From: Helicobacter canis
GTDB taxonomy: Bacteria; Campylobacterota; Campylobacteria; Campylobacterales; Helicobacteraceae
Direction of reading: 5' to 3'
Assembly (NCBI RefSeq): GCF_900451095.1
Contig: NZ_UGHV01000001.1
Span: forward strand, 1,364,001-1,428,000
Length of the DNA: 64,000 nt
Within the stretch, counting starts at the first letter, position 1. Each line of letters starts with the position of its first letter. Positions 17,338-25,660 of the stretch are shown here, piece after piece. A program made the translations under genes and the position numbers. The notes beneath the pieces are model-generated. The model was not told where the DNA came from, did no database searches, and saw only the letters and a list, made by a program, of their open reading frames with translations.

Positions 17338-17533
17338 GCTACCAAAACTTACAGCAAAAGAGGCTGAAAAACTTTTGCTTCAAGAAGGCTTTATTATCGC
17401 AAGACAAAAGGGTAGCCACAGAATCTACATAAAAAATTCCCACAGGATAGTCCTACCCCACCACACAGGTAAAACTTTACATCCAAAAATCATTAAAGAG
17501 CTTTTTGCCATTATAGAATCTGCTAGAGAGTAG
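17330..17533 (+). CDS. hicA: HicA family mRNA interferase toxin, 67 aa
   Basis: HicA toxins cleave mRNA using a histidine in a double-stranded RNA-binding-like fold. The motif QKGSHRIYIK with His30 and the downstream VLPHHTGKTLHPKIIKELF are diagnostic. The length of 67 aa is usual. It overlaps hicB by 8 bases, which suggests coupled translation. The next 300 bases hold no gene. Confidence 0.88.
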   Translation: MPELPKLTAKEAEKLLLQEGFIIARQKGSHRIYIKNSHRIVLPHHTGKTLHPKIIKELFAIIESARE

Positions 17534-17819
17534 ATAGTCTGCTAGATTTTCTTTCTTTGATAGCAAGTATTGTTAGAGATATTTTAGATCTCCATTTATC
17601 AAAGCCATAATAAACGCAAAAAAGCTTAATTTGTAAAGAGAATGTAAAGAATATGTATAATCTAGGATAAATCTCAAATCCCCGCTCCCAAATGATTCCA
17701 CAAAATCTCACATTTTTACAAAAAAAAAAAAAACGCCAAAAAAATAAGCAAAAAATAAGCAAAATTTATAAACAATGCCAGCTTCCTACTATTACATTTC
17801 ACTTACACAAGGAGAACTT
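17534..17819. promoter_or_regulatory. Intergenic region upstream of the autotransporter with promoter candidate
   Basis: A TG-TATAAT extended -10 box lies at 17656-17661, with a weak TTGTAA at 17631-17636 (19-base spacing). A 14-A tract follows at 17720-17733 in the presumed 5' leader, and AAGGAG lies just before the ATG at 17820. The poly-A tract may vary in length and alter expression. No coding potential seen. Confidence 0.4.
17720..17733. repeat. Poly-A tract (14 A) upstream of the autotransporter
   Basis: Fourteen consecutive A about 90 bases before the presumed ATG at 17820. Together with the poly-G tract in the gene it could give two layers of variable expression. Confidence 0.6.
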
Positions 17820-17850
17820 ATGAAAACTTCAAATAATAACGCCCATACTC

Positions 17851-20800
17851 GTGCGGGGGGGGGGGGGGGTATATAATCTCTCTTTAAATGCTGTAAATCC
17901 TACAGATTCTCAAAAGCTAGTTAAGTCTAAGGCTACACGATTAAGTTTAATATGCTTTCTTGCTCTTAGCTCCGCAGTGGCTAGTGCGAATGACATACCA
18001 AAGAATAACGCTCAAGACCTTATAATACAGGGCAACGATGGGGACAGATATAGTGGCAAAACATTTGCAGATAATGGGACTGGTGCAAGAGAGAATGAAG
18101 GCAGTTTTTCAAATATTAGGAGTGGTGTCGTGCTAAGTCGCTATGGAAACAAAAACGATCAACAAATACACAATTACAAATACGCAATGTTTGCTTACGC
18201 TTATACAAGACGACCCGTGCAGATGAAGCCCCTTTTTTACGCAAAGAGCACAATAGACTATTTTGAGTTAGATGTAAGTAAGAGGGGCAGTCAGGATACG
18301 CCTATGTGGATTTTGTCATTTTTTGTCGATTCTAGTTGCAAGCAATGTCGCCGAAACGAAAATCTCACCATAAAAGAGCTTGCGCTAAAAGGCGATACAA
18401 AGCTAGAGATCAAGCTAGCTGGGGGTAAGAACACCATCGACACCCTAAATCACCAAGCCAAACTATTACACCTAAAAGTCAATAATGAAAATAGCGATAA
18501 GCTCAATATCACCACGCTTAATCAAACGGGTGCAAATAGCGACACGCAAATTTTCAACAAGATAAAGGTAGAAGACTTTAATCTTAGCGGTGGCAAAGCA
18601 CATCAGCTTGCAGGTGAGATTACCAACCTAAATATCACTAATGGGACATTCCATCAAGGTAAGCATAATGGCGGCTCTAGTGGCTATAGTGATGCTCAAA
18701 TCACAGGTGGCACTATTGCAAAGGTGGATTTAAGCGGCAATGGTGTGTTTGAGCAAATTAAAGGCAGTGTAACTACACTCAATCAAAGTGGTGGTGGTGC
18801 TATCCAGCAAGGTGGCACAATTACCAATCTCAATCTCTCCGGCGGCACATTCACCCACAATGGCGGCACACTTAGCAATGTAGTGCTAAAAGCTGGTGGC
18901 AGTGGCTCTACATTTGTCAATGGCACAGATTCTGCCTTTGATAACATCACTCAAGAGGGTGGCAATCACACTATCATCGGTAAGGTTGCTAAATTTACTC
19001 TAGCGAGTGGTTCCTTTACCAACAACGGCTCTATCACCACACTCACTACCAACACCACCACAAAACAAGCTAGAAGTGGCACAAACTTCTACGCTGCCCA
19101 AGCCGCTGCTACCAACCACATCACTAACAACGGCACCATTGATAAACTAGAGCTCACCAAAGACGCTGATAGCGTAACCAATAATGCTGTGTATAACACA
19201 GGCGGTGGCTTAGCAAGTGGTATCATCAAAGAGCTAAGCGTAACAAAAGGCAGTGCCACCATCAACACCCTAAATGGTGTAGGACAAGGGACAGCAGGTA
19301 ATGTAGAGCCTCATACACTCTCTAATATCAACATCACTAAAGACGCTAAACTCACCGTTGATACCCTAAGCGTAGGACTCAAAGGCAACCAAGCTATAGA
19401 GAGAGTAACGATAAATAACGATACAAGCACTCAAGGAACCAACAAAGAATTTGCCGTCAATAAAATCCAAGTAACCTACCTTGATGGCAACTTTGACCCT
19501 GCAAAAAGCATTAGCAAGAATCTTACAGACTATGTAACATCTGGTAGCCATAGCTATGTAGATGGAGCTAGCAAGCCCACCTTTGAATCAAGCCCAGAGC
19601 TCCAAGGTATAGGGGTGAAGTTTAATCCCGATGGCACCCCTATCTTTGAGGTAGAAGCTTCTGTGGCTGCAAGTATGACAAGCGTAGTCGTGCGCCAATC
19701 TATGCGACGAAAAATGCTTATAGACACCTATCTCGCAGAACAAAACAGAAGAAGCTTGAAAAACAAAGAGCGCAGAACCAAGCAGCGCATAGAAGCAGCC
19801 ACCCTAGGAGATGCAAGAGCCCAGTATCAAAAAGACCTAGCCAAATACAAGCTAGACTTAGCCAAATGGGATAAACTCGCTAGCACCAAAGAAAACAAAG
19901 CTTTGATCGCTAAATACGAGCAAGAAGACAAAGCCTACCAAAAAGCCCTAGAGCAATACAACAAAGACAAAAAAGCCTATGAAGATAATCGCAAAAACCT
20001 AGAAACCATCGCTAAAGCCAAAAAGCTAAAAGCCCCCATAGAGCCAAAAGCCCCTGTGCGCCCAAATCTAAAGCCAAGCGATAAGCACTACAAAAAGGCT
20101 ATGGCAGATTTCACCAAAGCACAAAAAGCATATGAAAAAGCTATGAGCAACTATGAGCAAGAGCTTAGAATCTATAATGAGGAAAATAGCAAGCTAGAGA
20201 CCATAGCTAGAGCAAACAACCTTAAAGCCCCCATAGCTCCTAAAGCTCCTATAAGACCAAATCTAAAGCCAAATCATAAAGACTATAAGCGAGTAATGGC
20301 AGCCTATGAGTCAAACCAAAGAGCCTACCAAACAGCCCTAAAACGCTATGAGCTAGAGAAAAAGAGCTATGAAGAAAAGAGAAAAAACCTAGAAGTGCTT
20401 GCTAAAACTAATAAGTTTAATGCCAATCTCAAAGCTCCCATAGAGCCAAAAGCCCCTGTGCGCCCAAATCTCAAGCCAAATCATAAAGACTATAGAAAGG
20501 CTATGAGCAAATACGAGCAAGAGCGCAAAGACTATCTAAAAGACTTCAAACAATACGAGCAAGATAAAAAAAGCTATGAGAGAGAGTATCAAAAGCTTAT
20601 AGCCCTAGCTGATGCCCAAAGCAATAAGCTAAAAGCTCCTATACAGCCAAAAGCTCCTACTAAGCCTAAAATCCTAGCTAGCAAACCAGAAATGCCACAA
20701 GAGCCAAAGCTTGGAGAGATAAGTGCAGAGCTACTAGCTAAGCATAAAGTCCAAGGGGATTTCTTTATCCGTGCCTATGGTGGGACAGGCTCACATAAAG

Positions 20801-21603
20801 CAACCAATGGCGCACAAACAAGCTCTTGGAGTGTGGGCACACTCTTTGGCTCGACTTGGGATCTAGCTCTTGGACAAACAAGTGGGAATATCGGCTTCTA
20901 TGGTGGGTATGAGTATATCTACAATGGCTATAAGCAAGCCCATATCGATGCCCAAGGACACACAGGCTTCCTAGGGCTTAGATTCTCCCATATCTTTGCT
21001 AAGACGAAGCTAGCAGGATTCTACTACCTAGCTGACATCAATGGCGGCTATAGCGATATATCTGTAGGACAAGATATGAATGGTATGCGATTTAGTGCTA
21101 ATGTAGGGAATATCAACTTTGGCTCATCTTTTAGACTAGGCTCATCTGTGTATATGTATGGGGCTAAGTCTATCCTCTTCCCTTCAGTTGGTGTAGGTGT
21201 AGAGGGTGGCTATCTAGGAGAGTTTGAGATGAGGACAAACCGCTCTGGTGAGCTACGCTATGGAGGACTAAGCCAAGGCTATGCTGTTACTTATGCCCAA
21301 GCAAATCTCAACTACTACCAAGAGTATGGCAAAAGGCTCTCTACTACACTAGGTGGTGGCTTTAGGTATCTAATGAATACAGATATAAACATTATGCCAA
21401 CACTTAATGGCAAGGCTTATACCATTGATGAAAAGACAGGTAGAGCAGCAGCAGTGCATGTAGCTCCATTTTTCTACCAAGGCACCTTTGTGATAAATTA
21501 CCACACAGACAAGCTAGGGAACTTCTCTGCTGGCTATGTGGCAGTAGGGGGATTGCTGGGGATTACGCATAACGCCTCTATGCGCTGGCATTATTTCTTT
21601 TAA
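17851..21603 (+). CDS. Phase-variable autotransporter adhesin-like protein, about 1250 aa, currently out of frame at a poly-G tract
   Basis: The best start is the ATG at 17820, with AAGGAG just upstream (MKTSNNNAHTRA), but the 15-G tract at 17855-17869 throws it into a stop at 17874. With 14 G the ATG would join the long frame, so this copy reads as OFF. A signal sequence follows (LSLICFLALSSAVASA). The passenger is rich in Gly/Asn/Thr beta-helix-like repeats (TNLNLSGGTFTHNGGT). Then comes a charged helical linker with four KAPI-PKAP modules. The C-terminal 280 residues form a beta-barrel (FFIRAYGGTGSHKATNGAQ onward), ending in the aromatic YFF expected for outer-membrane insertion. A role in adhesion is inferred from the family. 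Confidence 0.85.
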   Translation: MRGGGGVYNLSLNAVNPTDSQKLVKSKATRLSLICFLALSSAVASANDIPKNNAQDLIIQGNDGDRYSGKTFADNGTGARENEGSFSNIRSGVVLSRYGNKNDQQIHNYKYAMFAYAYTRRPVQMKPLFYAKSTIDYFELDVSKRGSQDTPMWILSFFVDSSCKQCRRNENLTIKELALKGDTKLEIKLAGGKNTIDTLNHQAKLLHLKVNNENSDKLNITTLNQTGANSDTQIFNKIKVEDFNLSGGKAHQLAGEITNLNITNGTFHQGKHNGGSSGYSDAQITGGTIAKVDLSGNGVFEQIKGSVTTLNQSGGGAIQQGGTITNLNLSGGTFTHNGGTLSNVVLKAGGSGSTFVNGTDSAFDNITQEGGNHTIIGKVAKFTLASGSFTNNGSITTLTTNTTTKQARSGTNFYAAQAAATNHITNNGTIDKLELTKDADSVTNNAVYNTGGGLASGIIKELSVTKGSATINTLNGVGQGTAGNVEPHTLSNINITKDAKLTVDTLSVGLKGNQAIERVTINNDTSTQGTNKEFAVNKIQVTYLDGNFDPAKSISKNLTDYVTSGSHSYVDGASKPTFESSPELQGIGVKFNPDGTPIFEVEASVAASMTSVVVRQSMRRKMLIDTYLAEQNRRSLKNKERRTKQRIEAATLGDARAQYQKDLAKYKLDLAKWDKLASTKENKALIAKYEQEDKAYQKALEQYNKDKKAYEDNRKNLETIAKAKKLKAPIEPKAPVRPNLKPSDKHYKKAMADFTKAQKAYEKAMSNYEQELRIYNEENSKLETIARANNLKAPIAPKAPIRPNLKPNHKDYKRVMAAYESNQRAYQTALKRYELEKKSYEEKRKNLEVLAKTNKFNANLKAPIEPKAPVRPNLKPNHKDYRKAMSKYEQERKDYLKDFKQYEQDKKSYEREYQKLIALADAQSNKLKAPIQPKAPTKPKILASKPEMPQEPKLGEISAELLAKHKVQGDFFIRAYGGTGSHKATNGAQTSSWSVGTLFGSTWDLALGQTSGNIGFYGGYEYIYNGYKQAHIDAQGHTGFLGLRFSHIFAKTKLAGFYYLADINGGYSDISVGQDMNGMRFSANVGNINFGSSFRLGSSVYMYGAKSILFPSVGVGVEGGYLGEFEMRTNRSGELRYGGLSQGYAVTYAQANLNYYQEYGKRLSTTLGGGFRYLMNTDINIMPTLNGKAYTIDEKTGRAAAVHVAPFFYQGTFVINYHTDKLGNFSAGYVAVGGLLGITHNASMRWHYFF
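17855..17869 (+). repeat. Poly-G tract (15 G), phase-variation switch of the autotransporter
   Basis: Fifteen G lie 35 bases after the ATG at 17820. Slipped-strand changes by one base alter the frame. By my codon count 14 or 17 G is ON, while 15 gives a short peptide ending at TAA 17874-17876. Confidence 0.85.
20020..20680 (+). repeat. Four tandem KAPI-PKAP-RPNLKP modules in the autotransporter linker
   Basis: The motif (KAPIEPKAPVRPNLKP and variants) recurs near 20029, 20224, 20437 and 20632, i.e. every 65-71 residues. Between copies lie Lys/Glu/Tyr-rich helices (YEQ-K-Y-K pattern). The linker probably forms an extended proline-punctuated helical stalk between passenger and barrel, and copy number could vary by recombination. 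Confidence 0.75.
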
Positions 21604-21640
21604 CCCATAGCGATTCAGCTTTGGGTATCCATAGTGGCGA

Positions 21641-21701
21641 TTTTAAGGATTTTAGGGGAACCGCAGACCTCTAGTCTAGCTCCACCCTAAAATCCTTAAA
21701 A
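21641..21701. repeat. Long hairpin element, copy 2 (17-bp perfect arms)
   Basis: Left arm TTTTAAGGATTTTAGGG (21641-21657) pairs perfectly with CCCTAAAATCCTTAAAA (21685-21701) around a 27-base loop starting GAACCGCAGACC. It lies 38 bases after the autotransporter stop and could also act as its transcription terminator. Confidence 0.8.
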
Positions 21702-22071
21702 AGCCCCACTAGCAACACCGCAATTCTTAGAATCGTTTTACTCTCAAACTAACTTCAATCCTAGAATCCATTTTTTACACCTTTGGCATTTAACCCTAGA
21801 ATCCACTTTTTGTAATCCTACCGCCGCGACTCTCTTAGTTTTTCAAGCTTTTTAATTTCCAGCTTTTTTATCGTCATTGCGAGCGGTGCTTGCACCGCGC
21901 GGCAAAGCGTAGCTTCTTTAGTAATCCATAAGAAAAAATAAACAAAATCCTAGAATCCTTTGCTAGCTTTTTTACAATTCTTACTTACTCCTAGAATCCA
22001 CTTTTTTAATTTTTCCCCTTACATTTTTAACATTTCCCTAGAATCCACTTTTGTGTTTTTGGCATTTAACC

Positions 22072-22101
22072 CTAGAATCCACTTTTTGAAAAGTGGATTC
22101 T
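22072..22101. repeat. Inverted pair of the CTAGAATCCACTTTT motif
   Basis: CTAGAATCCACTTTTT is followed after two bases by AAAAGTGGATTCT, forming a hairpin. It is one of several such pairs in the island. Confidence 0.75.
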
Positions 22102-23293
22102 GGTAAAGGTTATTTTGCTAGCGCAAAATTATGGATCGCCACGCAATCACTACCGCGCTTGCTCGCGATGACAATAAAAGCTTGCTTGCTAGAATCCACT
22201 TTTTACACCTTACGCCTATTTTCTGTCATTGCGAGACACTGCGCTAGCAGTGGCGCGGCAATCCATTAAAAACAAAACCAAAATCCTAGAATCCTTTGCT
22301 AGCTTTTTTAGAATTTAGACTTTTTTATCATTTAAACTTTTTTCTAACCTTCCCCAAAAATCGCAAAGCTCCCACAGCCCCACCGCAAAGCGTAGCTTCT
22401 TTAGAGTTCTTAGAATCGTGTTGCTCTCAAACTAACTTTACTCCTAGAATCCACTTTTTACACTAAACGCTTTTTCTGTCATTGCGGTGCTTGCACCGCG
22501 CGGCAATCCATAAAAAACAAAACCAAAATCCTAGAATCCACTTTTTTAATTTTTCCCCTTACATTTTTAACATTTCCCTAGAATCCTCGTTTTGAAAAGT
22601 GGATTGCCACGATTTGCCACGCAAATCTCGCAATGACAGAATTTGGGCTTCACTCCTAGAATCCACTTTTTACACTAAACGCTTTTTCTGTCATTGCGAG
22701 CGGACTTGTCCGCGCGGCAATCCACAGATTCTGCGCTAGCAGAATCCATCTTTTCAATCGCGCCGCAAGGCGCAACCGATTCTCGCCCGCTTCGTGGTGC
22801 GCGAGCGCGGAAGTCCGGCGGGCAGTAGTGTCCCGCCTCCGCGCGAGTGCTAGAAGCGGAAGTGCGAGGCTCTCCCCTTGATTGCAAAAAGATAAAGCGG
22901 TCGCCTTTTTCTTTTTGGGTTAAGGGGAGCGGGGTGGGGATAAACCTTTTTCTTTTTGCGGATAAAACAGAGTAAGCTTTTTGCGTTAAGGGAGACTGAA
23001 TCGTAGAGAGAGCTTTCACACTAGAATCCACTTTTGAAAACAATGCCAACGATACACAAAAAGTGGATTCTAGTAATGACTTTCTGCTAGCGCAAAATTA
23101 TGGATCGCCACGCAATCGCTACCGCGCTTGCTCGCGATGACAGAGGGGCAGCGTAGCGCAAGGCTCGCGATGACAGAGATATTTCGCCTAAAGGCTCAAT
23201 ATGGCAAGAGAAGGGCGTTATACGCAAAAGTGGATTCTAAGATAGGGCTAGAAGCAAATAGATTTTAAGGCGTGTAATTGTGCGGATATGGAT

Positions 23294-23701
23294 CTAGGGC
23301 TTAGGCTTTAGTAAATCTTTGAGCCGCAGCTCTTCTTGGCGGGCGGCGATATATTGTCTGTGGGCGATTTTTTGCGCTAAGGTGGCTTGGTGGATCGCGC
23401 TTTTATCGCTAGATTCTTTTGCTTGTGCTAGGGCGATATTAGCACTAGTGAGCTGGGATTTGGTATAGGTGATATACTCTGCAACTTCTGCTAGGACCTC
23501 TGTATCATCGCAATGCTCTAGCAAGCGAGCTAGATCATCGCGTGCTTCTTGTAGCTTGGCTGGATCTTTGCTGGCTTTTTGCTCATAGGCATTAAGCCCA
23601 TCTTGGGCTTGCTGGATTTTATACTCACAAATCGCGCCTGCATAGAGTGATTGGAGCAATGAGCAAAGCCCAAAAAGCAGCCCACAAGTGCGCTTCATCA
23701 T
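23294..23701 (-). CDS. Small exported DUF1090-like protein, 135 aa
   Basis: An N-terminal signal peptide (MMKRTCGLLFGLCSLLQSLY-AGA) is followed by a helical, charged domain with two cysteines (ICEYKIQQAQ and LLEHCDDTEVL). The pattern resembles DUF1090/YqjC periplasmic proteins, in which a Cys-x-K motif is followed by repeated helices. Function of that family is unknown. It overlaps the upstream hydrolase gene by 4 bases (ATGA), so the two are probably co-expressed. Family assignment is tentative. Confidence 0.65.
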   Translation of the reverse strand: MMKRTCGLLFGLCSLLQSLYAGAICEYKIQQAQDGLNAYEQKASKDPAKLQEARDDLARLLEHCDDTEVLAEVAEYITYTKSQLTSANIALAQAKESSDKSAIHQATLAQKIAHRQYIAARQEELRLKDLLKPKP

Positions 23702-24642
23702 AGCCCTTTAGACTCTAGCCATAGCAATATATCTGCTATAACCTGCTCTTTTATCGGCTCATTTAGCACCTCGTGCCTAGCACCCCCATAGAGCAAAATA
23801 TCCACATCGTCAAAGCCTTGGGATTTTAGGTGTGTGCGCGCCTTTTTCACCCCTATGCCAAAATGCCCGCTTGCATCATCGCTCCCGCTGATAAACAAAA
23901 TAGGCAAATGCGGATTTTTGGGATTAGGATAGCTGCCATAGACTTCTTGCATACCCATAAAGAGGTGTAAAAAGCTTTCTATATCAAAGTGGAATTGGCA
24001 TTTAGGATCATCTCTATATGCCTGCCTTACTTCTTCACTAGAGCAGAGCCAGCCTAAGCCATCGCTAGAATCCTTTTTAAACCGCTTATTAAATCCGCCA
24101 AAAAGAGCCTTGGTGAAGAATTTTTGCCCAAAGGTTTTTGCCCCAAAAAATCGCAAAAGTTTCGCGAGAGCTATGCCGTATTTGAGATCCTCATCAAATG
24201 CTGGTGAGCCACTAAGGATAAGTCCGCTTAGCTCTTCACTATAGAGCGAGACATATCGCCTAGAGAGTAGCGACCCCATAGAGTGCCCTAGCAGCACAAT
24301 GCGCGCATTTGCATACCGCTCTTTAAGCAAGCAAGAGAGCTTGTAGAGATCATAGCTCGCGCGGCAGAATCCATCTTCACCCATTGAGCCAAGTGTAATG
24401 CCATTGTCGCTATTTAGGCTCTCTCCGTGCCCTCTATGGTCGCTTACTGCTACGATATAGCCCTTTTGCGCAAGTGTGCTAGCTACCCACTCATAGCGGT
24501 CTTTATGCTCGATCATTCCGTGGGCGATTTGGATAATTATAGGGCTAGAATCCACTTTTGCAGGCTCATAGAGATCATACGCCACTTGCCCAAAATCTGA
24601 GGCAAAGCGGAGGTTTTTGTGTGTTGTGATTGTTGATTGCAT
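23698..24642 (-). CDS. Alpha/beta hydrolase, lysophospholipase / monoacylglycerol lipase type, 314 aa
   Basis: Serine hydrolase of the S33/Hydrolase_4 group. It has an oxyanion segment IAHGMIEHKDRYEWVASTLA near residues 39-58, VSDHRGHGES at 67-75, and the nucleophile elbow GHSMG at 119-123 with Ser121. A late Asp (FISGSDDASGHFG) and His (GGARHEVLNEP) complete the triad. No signal peptide, so likely cytoplasmic or peripheral. The substrate is probably a lysophospholipid or monoglyceride, by family. A GGAGCAGCT site precedes the ATG. Confidence 0.85.
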   Translation of the reverse strand: MQSTITTHKNLRFASDFGQVAYDLYEPAKVDSSPIIIQIAHGMIEHKDRYEWVASTLAQKGYIVAVSDHRGHGESLNSDNGITLGSMGEDGFCRASYDLYKLSCLLKERYANARIVLLGHSMGSLLSRRYVSLYSEELSGLILSGSPAFDEDLKYGIALAKLLRFFGAKTFGQKFFTKALFGGFNKRFKKDSSDGLGWLCSSEEVRQAYRDDPKCQFHFDIESFLHLFMGMQEVYGSYPNPKNPHLPILFISGSDDASGHFGIGVKKARTHLKSQGFDDVDILLYGGARHEVLNEPIKEQVIADILLWLESKGL

Positions 24643-24688
24643 AGCTGCTCCTTAAGTGTTGAAGTAATTGTAGCAATAACCTTGGTCG

Positions 24689-25660
24689 TTATTTATCAAA
24701 ATTCTCTCTATGCTCTTTGAAAGTTTTGCTGAAAGAGTGCGTGCCGTTTTTGTTGCGCACGAAGTAGAGATAATCCACCTGCGCTGGCTCAAACACCGCC
24801 TTAATCGCCTCAATGCTAGCACTGCCTACCGGGATTGGCGGGATACCTTTGTTGCGGTAGGTGTTGAAAGGCGAGCTGTCGTTGCGTATGCGCTCTGGCG
24901 TTACTTTGCTATGGGAGTATTTGCCATAGTTGAGTGAGCCATCCATTTGTAAGGGCATATTGAGCTTTAAGCGGTTGTAAATCACAGCGGCGATTATGGG
25001 CATTTCTTGCGTATTGGCGGCTTCTTTTTGAATGATTGAAGCCATAGCGATATGCCTAAACCACTCATCTTGCTCATATCTTCCCAAATATTTGCGCGCT
25101 AGGTCCTCGTGGATCGCTAGGGATTGCTGGATAAGTGAGCGCATAAGGCTATCTTCTGTGGCGTTGGCGTGGATTTTGTAAGTATTTGGCAAGATCACGC
25201 CCTCTTCATAAGGCGCATAGCGCAAGTAGGATTCTAGGAGTTTGTCTTCATTTAGGTCAAGCTGCACGCCAATATCTATGATGAAAAAGTGCAGTGTCTC
25301 TCCGGGGATTAGCGTAACGCTCTCTTGGGCGGCTTTGGCAGAGGTGAGTGCGTAGAGAAAATCCCCCTTTGTGATCACGCCATTATGCACAGCATAGCTT
25401 ATGTCAATCACGCCACTTTGAGGTGTGCCAAGTAAGCGCAAAATATGCCTATCAAATTGCGTAATATCCCAGCCATTTTTGCCTAGCTGTGTTATAATCG
25501 CGCTTATTGAACCTTGTGGCACGACAACTACCGCGCTAGTAATAGGTGTGCTAGTAATGCTAGTAATAGGTAACCCCAAATAAAAAAAGATCGCTAAGAT
25601 AATGAGAAAAACGCCGTCTAAAAGAATGCTGAGTATATTTATCATTTTGTTTGTTACCAT
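24689..25660 (-). CDS. mltG: Endolytic murein transglycosylase MltG (YceG-like), 323 aa
   Basis: MltG cuts nascent peptidoglycan strands at the inner membrane. A membrane anchor (SILLDGVFLIILAIFFYLGL) is followed by a LysM-like region, then the catalytic domain with MASIIQKEAANTQEMPIIAA, in which the Glu is the expected catalytic residue, then YNRLKLNMPLQMDGSLNYG and IPPIPVGSASIEAIKAVFEP. I place the start at 25660 (MVTNKMINIL) because AAGGG lies 6 bases upstream; longer starts lack a site. The start lies inside the oppositely oriented AsmA-like gene, leaving no intergenic promoter. Confidence 0.88.
   Translation of the reverse strand: MVTNKMINILSILLDGVFLIILAIFFYLGLPITSITSTPITSAVVVVPQGSISAIITQLGKNGWDITQFDRHILRLLGTPQSGVIDISYAVHNGVITKGDFLYALTSAKAAQESVTLIPGETLHFFIIDIGVQLDLNEDKLLESYLRYAPYEEGVILPNTYKIHANATEDSLMRSLIQQSLAIHEDLARKYLGRYEQDEWFRHIAMASIIQKEAANTQEMPIIAAVIYNRLKLNMPLQMDGSLNYGKYSHSKVTPERIRNDSSPFNTYRNKGIPPIPVGSASIEAIKAVFEPAQVDYLYFVRNKNGTHSFSKTFKEHRENFDK

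Larger units (their letters stand above)
21604..23293. repeat. 1.7-kb gene-free island of dispersed repeats
   Basis: It contains the long hairpin copy 2 (21641-21701), more than ten CTAGAATCC-type motifs (for example 22038-22052, 22072-22101 as an inverted pair, 22189-22204, 22652-22670, 23021-23075 as a spaced inverted pair) and at least four TCATTGCGAG hairpins (about 21863, 22219, 22478, 22689). Open frames here, including one of 124 codons on the minus strand, are made of repeat sequence and I do not call them genes. Confidence 0.8.

Noticed and set aside
22675-23049. 124-codon minus-strand frame in the repeat island
   Set aside because: Composed of hairpin elements and CTAGAATCC words, no domain, no good ribosome site; likely an accidental open frame.
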